NCBI GenBank assembly: GCA_046565505.1
Contig: JBKHYJ010000009.1
Span: 1 to 64,000, forward strand
Source: JBKHYJ01 sp046565505
Lineage (GTDB): Bacteria; Acidobacteriota; Blastocatellia; UBA7656
Length of the DNA stretch: 64,000 bases
Direction of reading: 5' to 3'
Shown: positions 24,653 through 32,692 of the stretch, in pieces
How positions within the stretch are numbered: the stretch's first letter is position 1
Layout of the letters: every line of letters starts with the position of its first letter
The notes under the pieces: model-generated
Database searches by the model: none
What the model saw: only the letters and a program-made list of their open reading frames with translations
What the model was told of the DNA's origin: nothing
Made by a program: the position numbers and the translations under genes

Positions 24653-25492
24653 ATGGATCATATACGCCCGAGCTTCTTTATCCTCGGCGCAAATAAATGC
24701 GGCACGTCCTCCCTCTATCGCTACCTTGTGGCTCATCCGAACGTGCTGCCCTGCGTAGAGAAGGAGCCGAATTTTTTCGGCCTGCATAGCTCCGAATATA
24801 TCGCATCGCACATTGATGACTACTACGCCCTGTTTCCGACGCGCGAGTATCAAGGCAATCTGTCTTTCCAGTGGGAGGCGTCGGATCAAGCAGGGACGCC
24901 ATTACTGACAAGTGTGCATGTGGGGCGCGAGGACGGCAGGGAATACATCACAGGCGAGGCCAGCGCCAATACCTTTCACGAGGTCTCCCCCTCGCTGCTT
25001 CATCAGCACCTCCCTGACATCAAGCTGATCCTGCTGTTCCGCAACCCCATCGAGCGCGCTTACTCGCACCACAGGATGTATCAGCGCTTCCAGGCCGCCG
25101 GCAATGACCTGGGCTTCGATGTGAGGGACTTTGAAGCAGACATATCCGCGGAGCTGGAGGCGCACGCGCGAGGTGAGAATACTCATTACATCTGGCCGGG
25201 CATTTACGTCGATAAGCTGCAAAAGTGGGTCTCCCAATATGGGTGGGGCCAGGTCAGAGTCATCATCACAGAGGAACTCGCTGACCCTGTCAACGCAAAA
25301 GGCATCATGCGAAATCTGGAAGATTATCTGGGAATGCCACACCACGACTACGGAGAGTTTCTGTCCCGCCGGTTCAACCACGCGCCCCCATCTGATATTA
25401 ATCCGCGGGTGCGAGCGCTGCTGGCAGACGTGTACCAGCCTTACAACCGCAGACTGGAAGAATACCTGGGATGTCAGCTTCCGTGGGGTTAA
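24653..25492 (+). CDS. PAPS-dependent sulfotransferase
   Basis: A 279-aa enzyme of the Sulfotransfer family acting on a carbohydrate or lipid. The ATG at 24653 puts the 5'-PSB loop FFILGANKCGTSSLYRYL at residues 7-24. The 3'-phosphate site is LILLFRNPIERAYSHHRM near 124, with the conserved Arg and Ser. KEPNFFG and GEASANTF are further family marks. A 19-codon longer frame from 24596 overlaps the GT9 gene and is not needed. Together with the protein at 21887 it makes a sulfated glycan the likely product of this run. Confidence 0.9.
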   Translation: MDHIRPSFFILGANKCGTSSLYRYLVAHPNVLPCVEKEPNFFGLHSSEYIASHIDDYYALFPTREYQGNLSFQWEASDQAGTPLLTSVHVGREDGREYITGEASANTFHEVSPSLLHQHLPDIKLILLFRNPIERAYSHHRMYQRFQAAGNDLGFDVRDFEADISAELEAHARGENTHYIWPGIYVDKLQKWVSQYGWGQVRVIITEELADPVNAKGIMRNLEDYLGMPHHDYGEFLSRRFNHAPPSDINPRVRALLADVYQPYNRRLEEYLGCQLPWG

Positions 25493-25789
25493 GGTTCTAC
25501 TACATCCCACCAGGAATATGAACAACCGGGGAACGAACAACAGTCTTTCAGCTCTCCATTCCGTTCAACGGCCGGTCTATAAGAGCTCTCAAATCATGAC
25601 AGCCGCCTCAAACGAGCCCATTACTCGCGGCTCTCTATGGCATTTTCGACCTGCTTGGTGTTATAGAGTGACTTTGCTCTCTACAAGCTTTGAATACGAC
25701 CTGTTTGAGAATCGGAACTCGGCTGACTAAGCAAGTTGTAGCCGAGGCACGCTTCTTCGTGTGGGATATTACACAAGGGAGACGGTGGG

Positions 25790-28648
25790 ATGAAAGAAAC
25801 GCGCGACAGTATCACGGACATCTGGGGCGACCGCACGCCTCACCGGAATAACAAGTGGCCCGTGAGGGTGGACGCGAGGATTCTGGAGAAGCCGGAGAAG
25901 TGGGTCCAATCCGCCTGCGTCCTTTGCTCTAATGGCTGCGCCCTGGACATAGGCGTTAAGGACGGCCGCGTGGTCGGGGTGCGAGGCAGGCGCGCGGACC
26001 GCGTCAACCGCGGGAGGCTCGGGCCGAAGGGCTTGCATGGGTGGGCCGCTAATGACAGCGCGGAACGGCTCATACGGCCGCTCATCAGGCGCGACGGCAA
26101 GTTGCGCCAAACTACCTGGGATCAGGCGATGAGTCTAATTGTCCGCAAGACGAAAGAGGTTCTGAAGAAATACACGAGCGGCGCCATCGGCATTTACAAC
26201 ACGGGTCAACTCTTCCTCGAAGAATATTACACGCTCTCTATGATCGCGCATGCGGGCCTCGGCACGAATAACGTAGACGGCAACACGCGTCTCTGCACGG
26301 CGACCGCCGCACAGGCTTTGAAGGAGACCTTCGGCTCGGACGGCCAGCCCGGTTCTTACTCAGACGTTGACAAAGCGGACTGCATCCTTCTGGCCGGGCA
26401 CAACATGGCGACGACGCAGACGGTGCTCTGGTCCCGCATCCTCGACCGCCGCGCGAGCGACAACCCTCCCAAGCTGGTTGTCATTGATCCGCGCGAAACC
26501 TGGACTGCGGCGGAGGCCGACGTGCACCTTGCGCCGCGCGTCGGCACCAACGTCGCCGTTATGAACGGGCTGCTCAATCTAGTCATCAAGTCGGGGAGCA
26601 TTGACGAGGACTTTATAGAAGAGCACACGGTCGGGTTTGAAAAGCTCAAAGAGGTCGTGAGCCTCTACACGCCCGAGCGCGTTGAGGAGATCACGGGCAT
26701 CCTTCCGAAGCAACTGCGCGCGGCCGCCCGGGTGCTCGGCAACGCCGAAAGATTATTCTCCACAGTCCTGCAAGGCTTCTATCAATCGAACCAGGCGACG
26801 GCGGCCTCAGTGCAGGTCAACAACCTCAACCTGATTCGCGGCATGATAGGCAAGCCAGGCTGCGGTCTCCTTCAGATGAATGGGCAGCCGACCTCCGAGA
26901 ATACGCGCGAAACAGGCTGTGACGGCGAGTTCCCGGCCTTCCGTAACTGGCATAACCCCGACCACCTCTACGACCTCGCGGAGCGTTGGAATGTGGACCC
27001 CTCGACCATCCCGCACTGGCACCTGCCCAATCACGCGATGGAGATCTTCCGCCACGCCGAACTGGGCTCGATCAAGTTCCTCTGGATCATCTGCACCAAC
27101 CCGGCCGTCTCGCTGCCGGAGCTTCACCGCATTCGCAAGATACTCTCGCAGGAGAGTCTTTTCGTCGTCGTGCAGGATGCTTTTCTGACGGAGACGGCGG
27201 AGCTGGCGGACGTGGTGCTGCCCGCCGCGATGTGGGGCGAGAAGACGGGGACGTTCACTAACGCCGACCGCACCGTCCACATCTCGCACAAGGCCATAGA
27301 GCCTCCGGGCGACGCTCGCTCGGACCTGGACATCTTTCTGGATTACTCCGCGCGCATGGGCTTCCGGGACCGTGACGGCCAGCCGCTCATCAAGTGGTCC
27401 GACGCCGAGGGCGCGTTTGAACATTGGAAAGAATGCTCAAAGGGTTGGCCCTGCGATTACAGCGGGATGAGCTACGCGAAGCTGAGCAAAGGCTCAGGCA
27501 TCCAGTGGCCTTGCAACAAGGAGCACCCGCGCGGGGCGGAGCGGCTCTACACGGATCATATCTTCCCGACAGCCGCCGACCGCTGCGAGACTTACGGCCA
27601 CGACATCGAGACCGGGGCCGCGAGGACGCCGCAGGAGTATGAGGCGCATGACCCGAATGGGCGCGCGATCCTGAAGGCCGCCCATTACAGCCCTCCGCTG
27701 GAGGAGCCGGATGAGAGCTACCCCTTCTGGCTGACGACCGGGCGCGTCGTTTACCACTGGCACACGAGGACGAAAACCGCGCGGTCAGTGGAGCTCAATG
27801 AGGCTGCGCCCGAAGCCTTCGTCGAAATCTCTAAGGAGGACGCCGGGCGCCTGGGTATTGAGGAAGGCGACACAGTCGAGGTCGCGTCGCGGCGCGGCAC
27901 CGTCCGGACCGTGGCAAAGATTTCCGCCGTCCTGCCCGGCCACGTTTTCATCCCGTTCCACTATGGCTACTGGGACGAGCGACAAGACCACGAGCGCGCG
28001 GCCAACGAGTTGACGTTAACCGCCTGGGACCCCGTCAGCAAACAGCCGTACTACAAGTTCGCCGCCGTGCAAGTGCATAAAGTGGGGGCCGAAGCCGTCG
28101 GGGAGAAACTGTCTGACGCCGCCGGGAAGGTGATGGACAAGGCCAGTGAGTTGACCGACATGCTGATGAGTTCGGCGCACGTCGAGCGGAGCCGCGTCCC
28201 GGATTACATCGGCATCCTGACCCAAGCGCACGGTGAGTTCGCCGCGGCATGCGCTTCGGTCGCTTCGCATCACCTCGAAGAGGTCGAGATACGTATGGGT
28301 ATGATGAAGCTCGCGGAATTCTCTGATGAGGCGTTGCGATTGCTCCGCCCTTTTACGGACAAGTACGGCGAGCATGAAGGCGAAGAGCCGAAGAAGCTAC
28401 GCAGGACGCTATTCCCGGCGGTCAGCGCAGGCTCTTTCGGCGTGCTACGCGACCTGCACGCGCTCTACGTGATGGCGTCGGAAACTCACATAACGATCAC
28501 CATTGTTATGCAGGCTTCAAAGGAGCTGCGCGACGAGGAGCTTTTGGACGTTTGCATTCAAATGGACGAGCAGAACAAGCGCCAGCAAGCTTGGCTCCTG
28601 ACGCAGATCGAGCACCGCGCGCCGCACACACTGGTCGTGCCGCAATAG
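25790..28648 (+). CDS. Molybdopterin oxidoreductase (nitrate/formate-type), with helical C-terminal extension
   Basis: A 952-aa bis-MGD enzyme of the DMSO-reductase superfamily. Cys43, Cys46 and Cys50 (CVLCSNGC) bind an N-terminal Fe-S cluster, but the expected fourth Cys is Gly78 (RGRLGPKG). The catalytic core runs to about residue 760, with the MGD-binding blocks LLAGHNMATTQTVLW and WIICTNPAVSLPELHR and the C-terminal molydop-binding barrel (FWLTTGRVVYHWHTRT). No TAT signal is visible, so it is probably cytoplasmic, like assimilatory nitrate reductases. Residues 770-952 form an added all-helical domain rich in His/Glu pairs, reminiscent of ferritin-like or hemerythrin-like bundles. GGGAGACGGTGGG precedes the ATG. 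No electron-transfer subunit follows. Confidence 0.88.
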   Translation: MKETRDSITDIWGDRTPHRNNKWPVRVDARILEKPEKWVQSACVLCSNGCALDIGVKDGRVVGVRGRRADRVNRGRLGPKGLHGWAANDSAERLIRPLIRRDGKLRQTTWDQAMSLIVRKTKEVLKKYTSGAIGIYNTGQLFLEEYYTLSMIAHAGLGTNNVDGNTRLCTATAAQALKETFGSDGQPGSYSDVDKADCILLAGHNMATTQTVLWSRILDRRASDNPPKLVVIDPRETWTAAEADVHLAPRVGTNVAVMNGLLNLVIKSGSIDEDFIEEHTVGFEKLKEVVSLYTPERVEEITGILPKQLRAAARVLGNAERLFSTVLQGFYQSNQATAASVQVNNLNLIRGMIGKPGCGLLQMNGQPTSENTRETGCDGEFPAFRNWHNPDHLYDLAERWNVDPSTIPHWHLPNHAMEIFRHAELGSIKFLWIICTNPAVSLPELHRIRKILSQESLFVVVQDAFLTETAELADVVLPAAMWGEKTGTFTNADRTVHISHKAIEPPGDARSDLDIFLDYSARMGFRDRDGQPLIKWSDAEGAFEHWKECSKGWPCDYSGMSYAKLSKGSGIQWPCNKEHPRGAERLYTDHIFPTAADRCETYGHDIETGAARTPQEYEAHDPNGRAILKAAHYSPPLEEPDESYPFWLTTGRVVYHWHTRTKTARSVELNEAAPEAFVEISKEDAGRLGIEEGDTVEVASRRGTVRTVAKISAVLPGHVFIPFHYGYWDERQDHERAANELTLTAWDPVSKQPYYKFAAVQVHKVGAEAVGEKLSDAAGKVMDKASELTDMLMSSAHVERSRVPDYIGILTQAHGEFAAACASVASHHLEEVEIRMGMMKLAEFSDEALRLLRPFTDKYGEHEGEEPKKLRRTLFPAVSAGSFGVLRDLHALYVMASETHITITIVMQASKELRDEELLDVCIQMDEQNKRQQAWLLTQIEHRAPHTLVVPQ

Positions 28649-28766
28649 ATTTGCGGTTCCGTCAAGTGTTATCTCTAAATTTAATCTCACAACCATTATC
28701 TCCCGGAACGGTATTCAGCATTTACCGACAGCAACCTTAGAAACAACACCTGCTCAGGGGTTTCGG

Positions 28767-29111
28767 ATGAATGATGAAAAAGTCGTCGGCCAAGATCGGC
28801 CTCGAATTTTCGGCGGCCGCGCGGTCATCGAAGTTACGCTGAATGAACCAGCCATGATCTACGCACAAATCTCGCCTCCCGGCGGCATGGGGCGTGATGC
28901 AGGCGAAGGCTTGGCGGCGAAATCAAACCGGCCCGGCGACTGGCTCACCCCGGCGCAGAGAGTCGATCAGGCGCGGGGCAGTAGTTTTAGCGACTTCGTA
29001 GAAAAGGCTTTCTCAGGCATTTTTGCAGCGCCTGCGTCGCGGTATGAAGGGCCGAGAGACTTAATCATTATGCCCGCCGAGGCTGGCGGCGGAACTTTGT
29101 TGCGGCGATAG
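28767..29111 (+). CDS. Small protein of unknown function
   Basis: A 114-aa protein without signal peptide or membrane segment; I do not recognise it. It contains Gly/Pro-rich loops (ISPPGGMGRDAGEG) and ends EAGGGTLLRR. It lies 118 bp after the molybdopterin enzyme and before xylose isomerase, all plus strand. Codon use looks like its neighbours, which favours a real gene, but the ribosome site (GGGG) is weak. Confidence 0.45.
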   Translation: MNDEKVVGQDRPRIFGGRAVIEVTLNEPAMIYAQISPPGGMGRDAGEGLAAKSNRPGDWLTPAQRVDQARGSSFSDFVEKAFSGIFAAPASRYEGPRDLIIMPAEAGGGTLLRR

Positions 29112-29258
29112 ACAGAAGGTCGGCGCATACCTTATTATCGCCAGTGCTGCGTTTCGCGACCGACGCAGGAGCACTTTTCGTCTAAATGAGACTACGCGCG
29201 TTTGGAAAAGACCGTTCCCGAAAGGAACCCCGGATTCCTTCAGGTAAGAGGCTCACTT

Positions 29259-30428
29259 ATGGCAGATGATAAATACATGCCGCGACCGGAGCACAAATTC
29301 AGCTTCGGTTTATGGACGGTCGGCAACCGCGGGCGCGACCCATTCGGTGAGGCCGTAAGGCCGACGCTTCCGCCGGAGGATGCCGTCCGGCTACTGGCAG
29401 AGGCAGGGGCATGGGGCGTCAACTTCCACGACAACGATCTTGTGCCTATTGACGCGACGCCCTCCGCGCGCGAACAGATCGTGCGCGGGTTCCGGGTTGC
29501 GTGCGAGGAGAACGCCATCACCGTGGGGATGGCGACGGTCAACCTCTTCTTCGACCCGGTCTTCCGCGACGGGGCGTTCACCGCGAATGACCCGCACGTG
29601 CGAGCCTACGCCGTGCAGAAGACCATGCGTGCGATGGACCTGGGGGCAGAACTCGGGGCAAAGATTTTCGTGCTGTGGGGCGGGCGAGAAGGCGTTGAGA
29701 CGGACGCCTGCCGACGCCCCGACGAAGCCATCAAGCGCCTGCGTGAAGCCATCAATTACCTCTGCGAATACTCCTTGGACCATAGTTACGGTTACAAGTT
29801 CGCCCTCGAAGCGAAGCCGAATGAACCGCGTGCGGACATCTATATGCCGACGACGGGCGCGTATCTGGCCTTCATCGAAACGCTGGACCACCCTGAGATT
29901 GTTGGCGTCAACCCGGAAGTGGCCCACGAACACATGGCGGGCTTAAACATGACGCATTCCGTGGCCCAGGCCTGGGAGGCCGGCAAACTCTTCCACATCG
30001 ACCTTAACGACCAGACCCCGGGCCGGTACGACCAGGACCTACGTTTCGGGTCGGCCAACCCGAAGGCGGCCTTCTGGCTGGTGAAGTTTCTCGAAGATGT
30101 TGCCTATGACGGCCCCCGCCATTTCGACGCGCACGCATACCGCACGGAAGACTACGAAGGCGTCAAAGAATTTGCGCGCGGCTGTATGCGTACCTACCTC
30201 ATACTGAAGGACAAGGCCGCGCGCTGGAACGCGCACCCTGAGATCAGATCGCTGCTGTCGGAGATTGCTGAAAAGAACGGGGGCGGGCCGCCTATTGGGA
30301 AATACGGGAAGGGTGGGGCCGCCTCGCTGCTCGCGCAAGAGCTTGATCGCGAGGCGCTAGCACGGAACGGGCTAAAGTATGAACGGCTCGATCAACTGAC
30401 GACAGACATTCTGCTCGGCGTCGATTAG
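29259..30428 (+). CDS. xylA: Xylose isomerase
   Basis: Interconverts D-xylose and D-xylulose (and glucose and fructose) in the cytoplasm, using two divalent metals. From ATG 29259 the protein is 389 aa, the length of the short (Streptomyces-type) class. Active-site landmarks: FHDND with His57, LEAKPNEPRADIY near 185 (metal Glu), NPEVAHEHMAG near 217, LFHIDLNDQTPGRYDQDL near 245 and HFDAHAYRTED near 286. A longer frame from 29202 adds 19 residues not found in the family. No xylulokinase or xylose transporter is adjacent. It is convergent with the TIM-barrel isomerase on the opposite strand. Confidence 0.95.
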   Translation: MADDKYMPRPEHKFSFGLWTVGNRGRDPFGEAVRPTLPPEDAVRLLAEAGAWGVNFHDNDLVPIDATPSAREQIVRGFRVACEENAITVGMATVNLFFDPVFRDGAFTANDPHVRAYAVQKTMRAMDLGAELGAKIFVLWGGREGVETDACRRPDEAIKRLREAINYLCEYSLDHSYGYKFALEAKPNEPRADIYMPTTGAYLAFIETLDHPEIVGVNPEVAHEHMAGLNMTHSVAQAWEAGKLFHIDLNDQTPGRYDQDLRFGSANPKAAFWLVKFLEDVAYDGPRHFDAHAYRTEDYEGVKEFARGCMRTYLILKDKAARWNAHPEIRSLLSEIAEKNGGGPPIGKYGKGGAASLLAQELDREALARNGLKYERLDQLTTDILLGVD

Positions 30429-30648
30429 CCCTGTAAATTCGCATGACCGCCATGAAATCCTCGGCGAAGGCAAGGCGGCAAGGATTAACGGCGTCGGGAT
30501 CAAAGGGCCTGACAGCCGGGCCGATGAGCTAATCTTCCGGTCAATAAGTACATCAAGGTCGCGGAGGGGCGGAAACCGAGCGCGAGAGCCGGGAGCCGTA
30601 GGCCGGCGCGCGCAGTTCTGATAGCAGCCGGGGGCGCCGCCCGCAATG

Positions 30649-31521
30649 CTACACATCGCACATCACCACTGCCTCGCGTAAAGATTTCAGAGGGTCGCGC
30701 GTAGGCACGAATTCATGAGCCACGTACCCCTTGAAGCCTGTATCGACAATCGCTTTGCAGACCGCGGCCCAGTTCAACTCCTGCGTGTCGTCAATCTCGT
30801 GACGCCCAGGCACGCCGCCCGTGTGATAGTGCGCAATGTATTCGTGGCTGTCTCGTATGGTGCGGATTATGTCGCCCTCCATAATCTGCATGTGATAGAT
30901 GTCATAGAGCAGTTTCACGCGGGCTGACCCCACCGCCTTGACGACTTGTAATCCGAACGCCGTGCGATCCCCCTGGTAGCCCCTGTGGTCCACCTTGCTG
31001 TTGAGCAGCTCTACGCAGACCGTAACGCCGTGATCTTCCGCGACCTTCTTGACTCTATTCAACCCTGTGACGCAGTTGTCTACGGCTTGGGCGTCGCTGA
31101 TCCCGAGCCGGTTTCCGAAGAACGCGATGAGGTTCGGGACGCCCATCTTTTCGGCCAGCGGGATGGCCTTCTCAAGTCCCCTCACGATAGCGTCATGATT
31201 TGCCTTGTTGTTCAAGCCCTCCGGGATCTTTGCCGCGTCAGCGTACCCAAGCGAGCACACCAGCCCGTACTGCCGCACGGCCTCCCACTCGGCTGGTTGA
31301 AGCAGGTCAATCGCCGTCAGCCCCATGTCTGCTACAGCCCGGGCGAATTCCGGCAGCTTAAAATTCTTCTGATAACACCAGAAAGAGACGGACTGTTTCA
31401 GGCGGCCTTTCTTGACCGCCTTTTCAACGCCGAGCGCGCCGATCATACTGGGCAGAAAGATTGACCCGACCGCGGCCGCGCCCATCCTCATCAGAGCATC
31501 CCGCCGCCCTATATTCTTCAT
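30649..31521 (-). CDS. TAT-exported hydroxypyruvate-isomerase-like TIM-barrel protein
   Basis: A 290-aa member of the AP-endonuclease-2/xylose-isomerase-like TIM-barrel group, near hydroxypyruvate isomerase (Hyi). A twin-arginine leader (IGRRDALMRMGAAAVG) covers residues 4-30, so it works outside the cytoplasm, unlike classical Hyi. Metal and substrate residues are seen in VCVELLNSKVDH near 167, LLYDIYHMQIMEGD near 202 and HYHTGGVPGRHEID near 231. Acidobacterial and planctomycete genomes hold many such exported isomerases of unknown sugar substrate. It is separated by 220 bp from the convergent xylA. Confidence 0.82.
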   Translation of the reverse strand: MKNIGRRDALMRMGAAAVGSIFLPSMIGALGVEKAVKKGRLKQSVSFWCYQKNFKLPEFARAVADMGLTAIDLLQPAEWEAVRQYGLVCSLGYADAAKIPEGLNNKANHDAIVRGLEKAIPLAEKMGVPNLIAFFGNRLGISDAQAVDNCVTGLNRVKKVAEDHGVTVCVELLNSKVDHRGYQGDRTAFGLQVVKAVGSARVKLLYDIYHMQIMEGDIIRTIRDSHEYIAHYHTGGVPGRHEIDDTQELNWAAVCKAIVDTGFKGYVAHEFVPTRDPLKSLREAVVMCDV

Positions 31522-31699
31522 AGAACTATTCCCCCGGTCATTGCTTCCTCTAAGTTGAGAATCGGATGTGATCGAACCCCGTTGATTTTATGAGAGCGAT
31601 GCCCGCGGCCATAGTGTAAGTGTCGAAGTGGCGCTTTGTATAGCCTTCACTCCTTGCCGCTGAAAACGACAAACGCGACCGGCCTGCAAGAGAGCGCAT

Positions 31700-32674
31700 T
31701 CAAGCTATCCCTTTTCTGTTAGGGCCGGGAACGCTTGCGGCTCCTTGTTCATAATAATGGTCTGGGCCCCGACGAGCTTCTTCTAAAGCCCATGTCTCTC
31801 CAACGTCGCACGAACAGACGCGCCACCGCTCACTCCCTGCTGCGGAGAGAAGCCGCGTGATCGGGTCTTTGACAGGCTCGCGGCTCAGCCTGAACGTAGA
31901 ATGGTGCATAGGCAGAATGTAAGTCGCGTTCATCTCGCGGCTCATCTGCCAGGCCTGTTCCGGGCTCGCATGCGCGTAGATGTAAGGGTCGTATGCGCCT
32001 ATAGGGAGAATCGCCAGATCAACCTGCGCGAGCCTCTTGGTCAGGCGAGAGAACGCCCGCGTATAGGCCGTGTCCCCGCCGAAGACTATGGCCCTGCCAT
32101 TCTTCGTTATCAAAAAGCCGCCATAGCCTCTGTGCTTGTCGGTGAGCCGCCTCGCCCCCCAGTGATTCACCTCAAGGGCTTCGACCCGCGCGCCGCCTAC
32201 CTCGACGGCCTCGCCCCACCCAAGCTCTGTCACGTGCCGGAACCGCCGGACCAGGTCGCCATTCGCGCTCTGGACTACCGCATGGGTTTGCCTCGGAAGC
32301 CTTCGCAGCGTGCCCAGGTCGCAGTGATCCATATGCGCGTGTGATATTAGAACGGCGTCCGGCCGCGGCAGTTCTTTGATCGAGAGCGCCGGTTCAACCA
32401 AGCGCCGCGGCCCGATAGTAACACCGGCAAAGTTCAAGCCAATGTGCGAGCGCAAGGCAGGGTCGGTCAACAGCCATGTGCCATAAAAATTTATGAGGAC
32501 TGAGGCATGCCCGAGCCAGGCCATCGTCAGATTCTCATTGCTCCAGGCGTAGGGCTCAGGCCTATGAGGCGCAGGCCTGATTGGGGTGCGGCGTTCTTTC
32601 CTCCGTTGATCGATAAATCGGCGGCCATATTGACCAGCGAACTTCGCGTATACCCTTAGGTCTCTGAGGCTCAT
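31700..32674 (-). CDS. Metallo-beta-lactamase-fold hydrolase (UlaG/NAPE-PLD-like)
   Basis: A cytoplasmic zinc hydrolase of 324 aa. The ATG at 32674 is preferred over a TTG three codons earlier. TMAWLGHASVLINFYG near residue 49 opens the fold; SHAHMDHCD near 110 is the HxHxDH metal site; EVNHWGARR near 166, FGGDTAY near 197 and LPMHHSTFRL near 251 supply further ligands. The match to N-acylphosphatidylethanolamine phospholipase D-like proteins is closer than to beta-lactamases. Its start is 18 bases after the stop of the secreted PLD/TIG gene, so the two probably form an operon. Confidence 0.85.
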   Translation of the reverse strand: MSLRDLRVYAKFAGQYGRRFIDQRRKERRTPIRPAPHRPEPYAWSNENLTMAWLGHASVLINFYGTWLLTDPALRSHIGLNFAGVTIGPRRLVEPALSIKELPRPDAVLISHAHMDHCDLGTLRRLPRQTHAVVQSANGDLVRRFRHVTELGWGEAVEVGGARVEALEVNHWGARRLTDKHRGYGGFLITKNGRAIVFGGDTAYTRAFSRLTKRLAQVDLAILPIGAYDPYIYAHASPEQAWQMSREMNATYILPMHHSTFRLSREPVKDPITRLLSAAGSERWRVCSCDVGETWALEEARRGPDHYYEQGAASVPGPNRKGIA

Positions 32675-32692
32675 ACCTAACAAACGGCTTAA

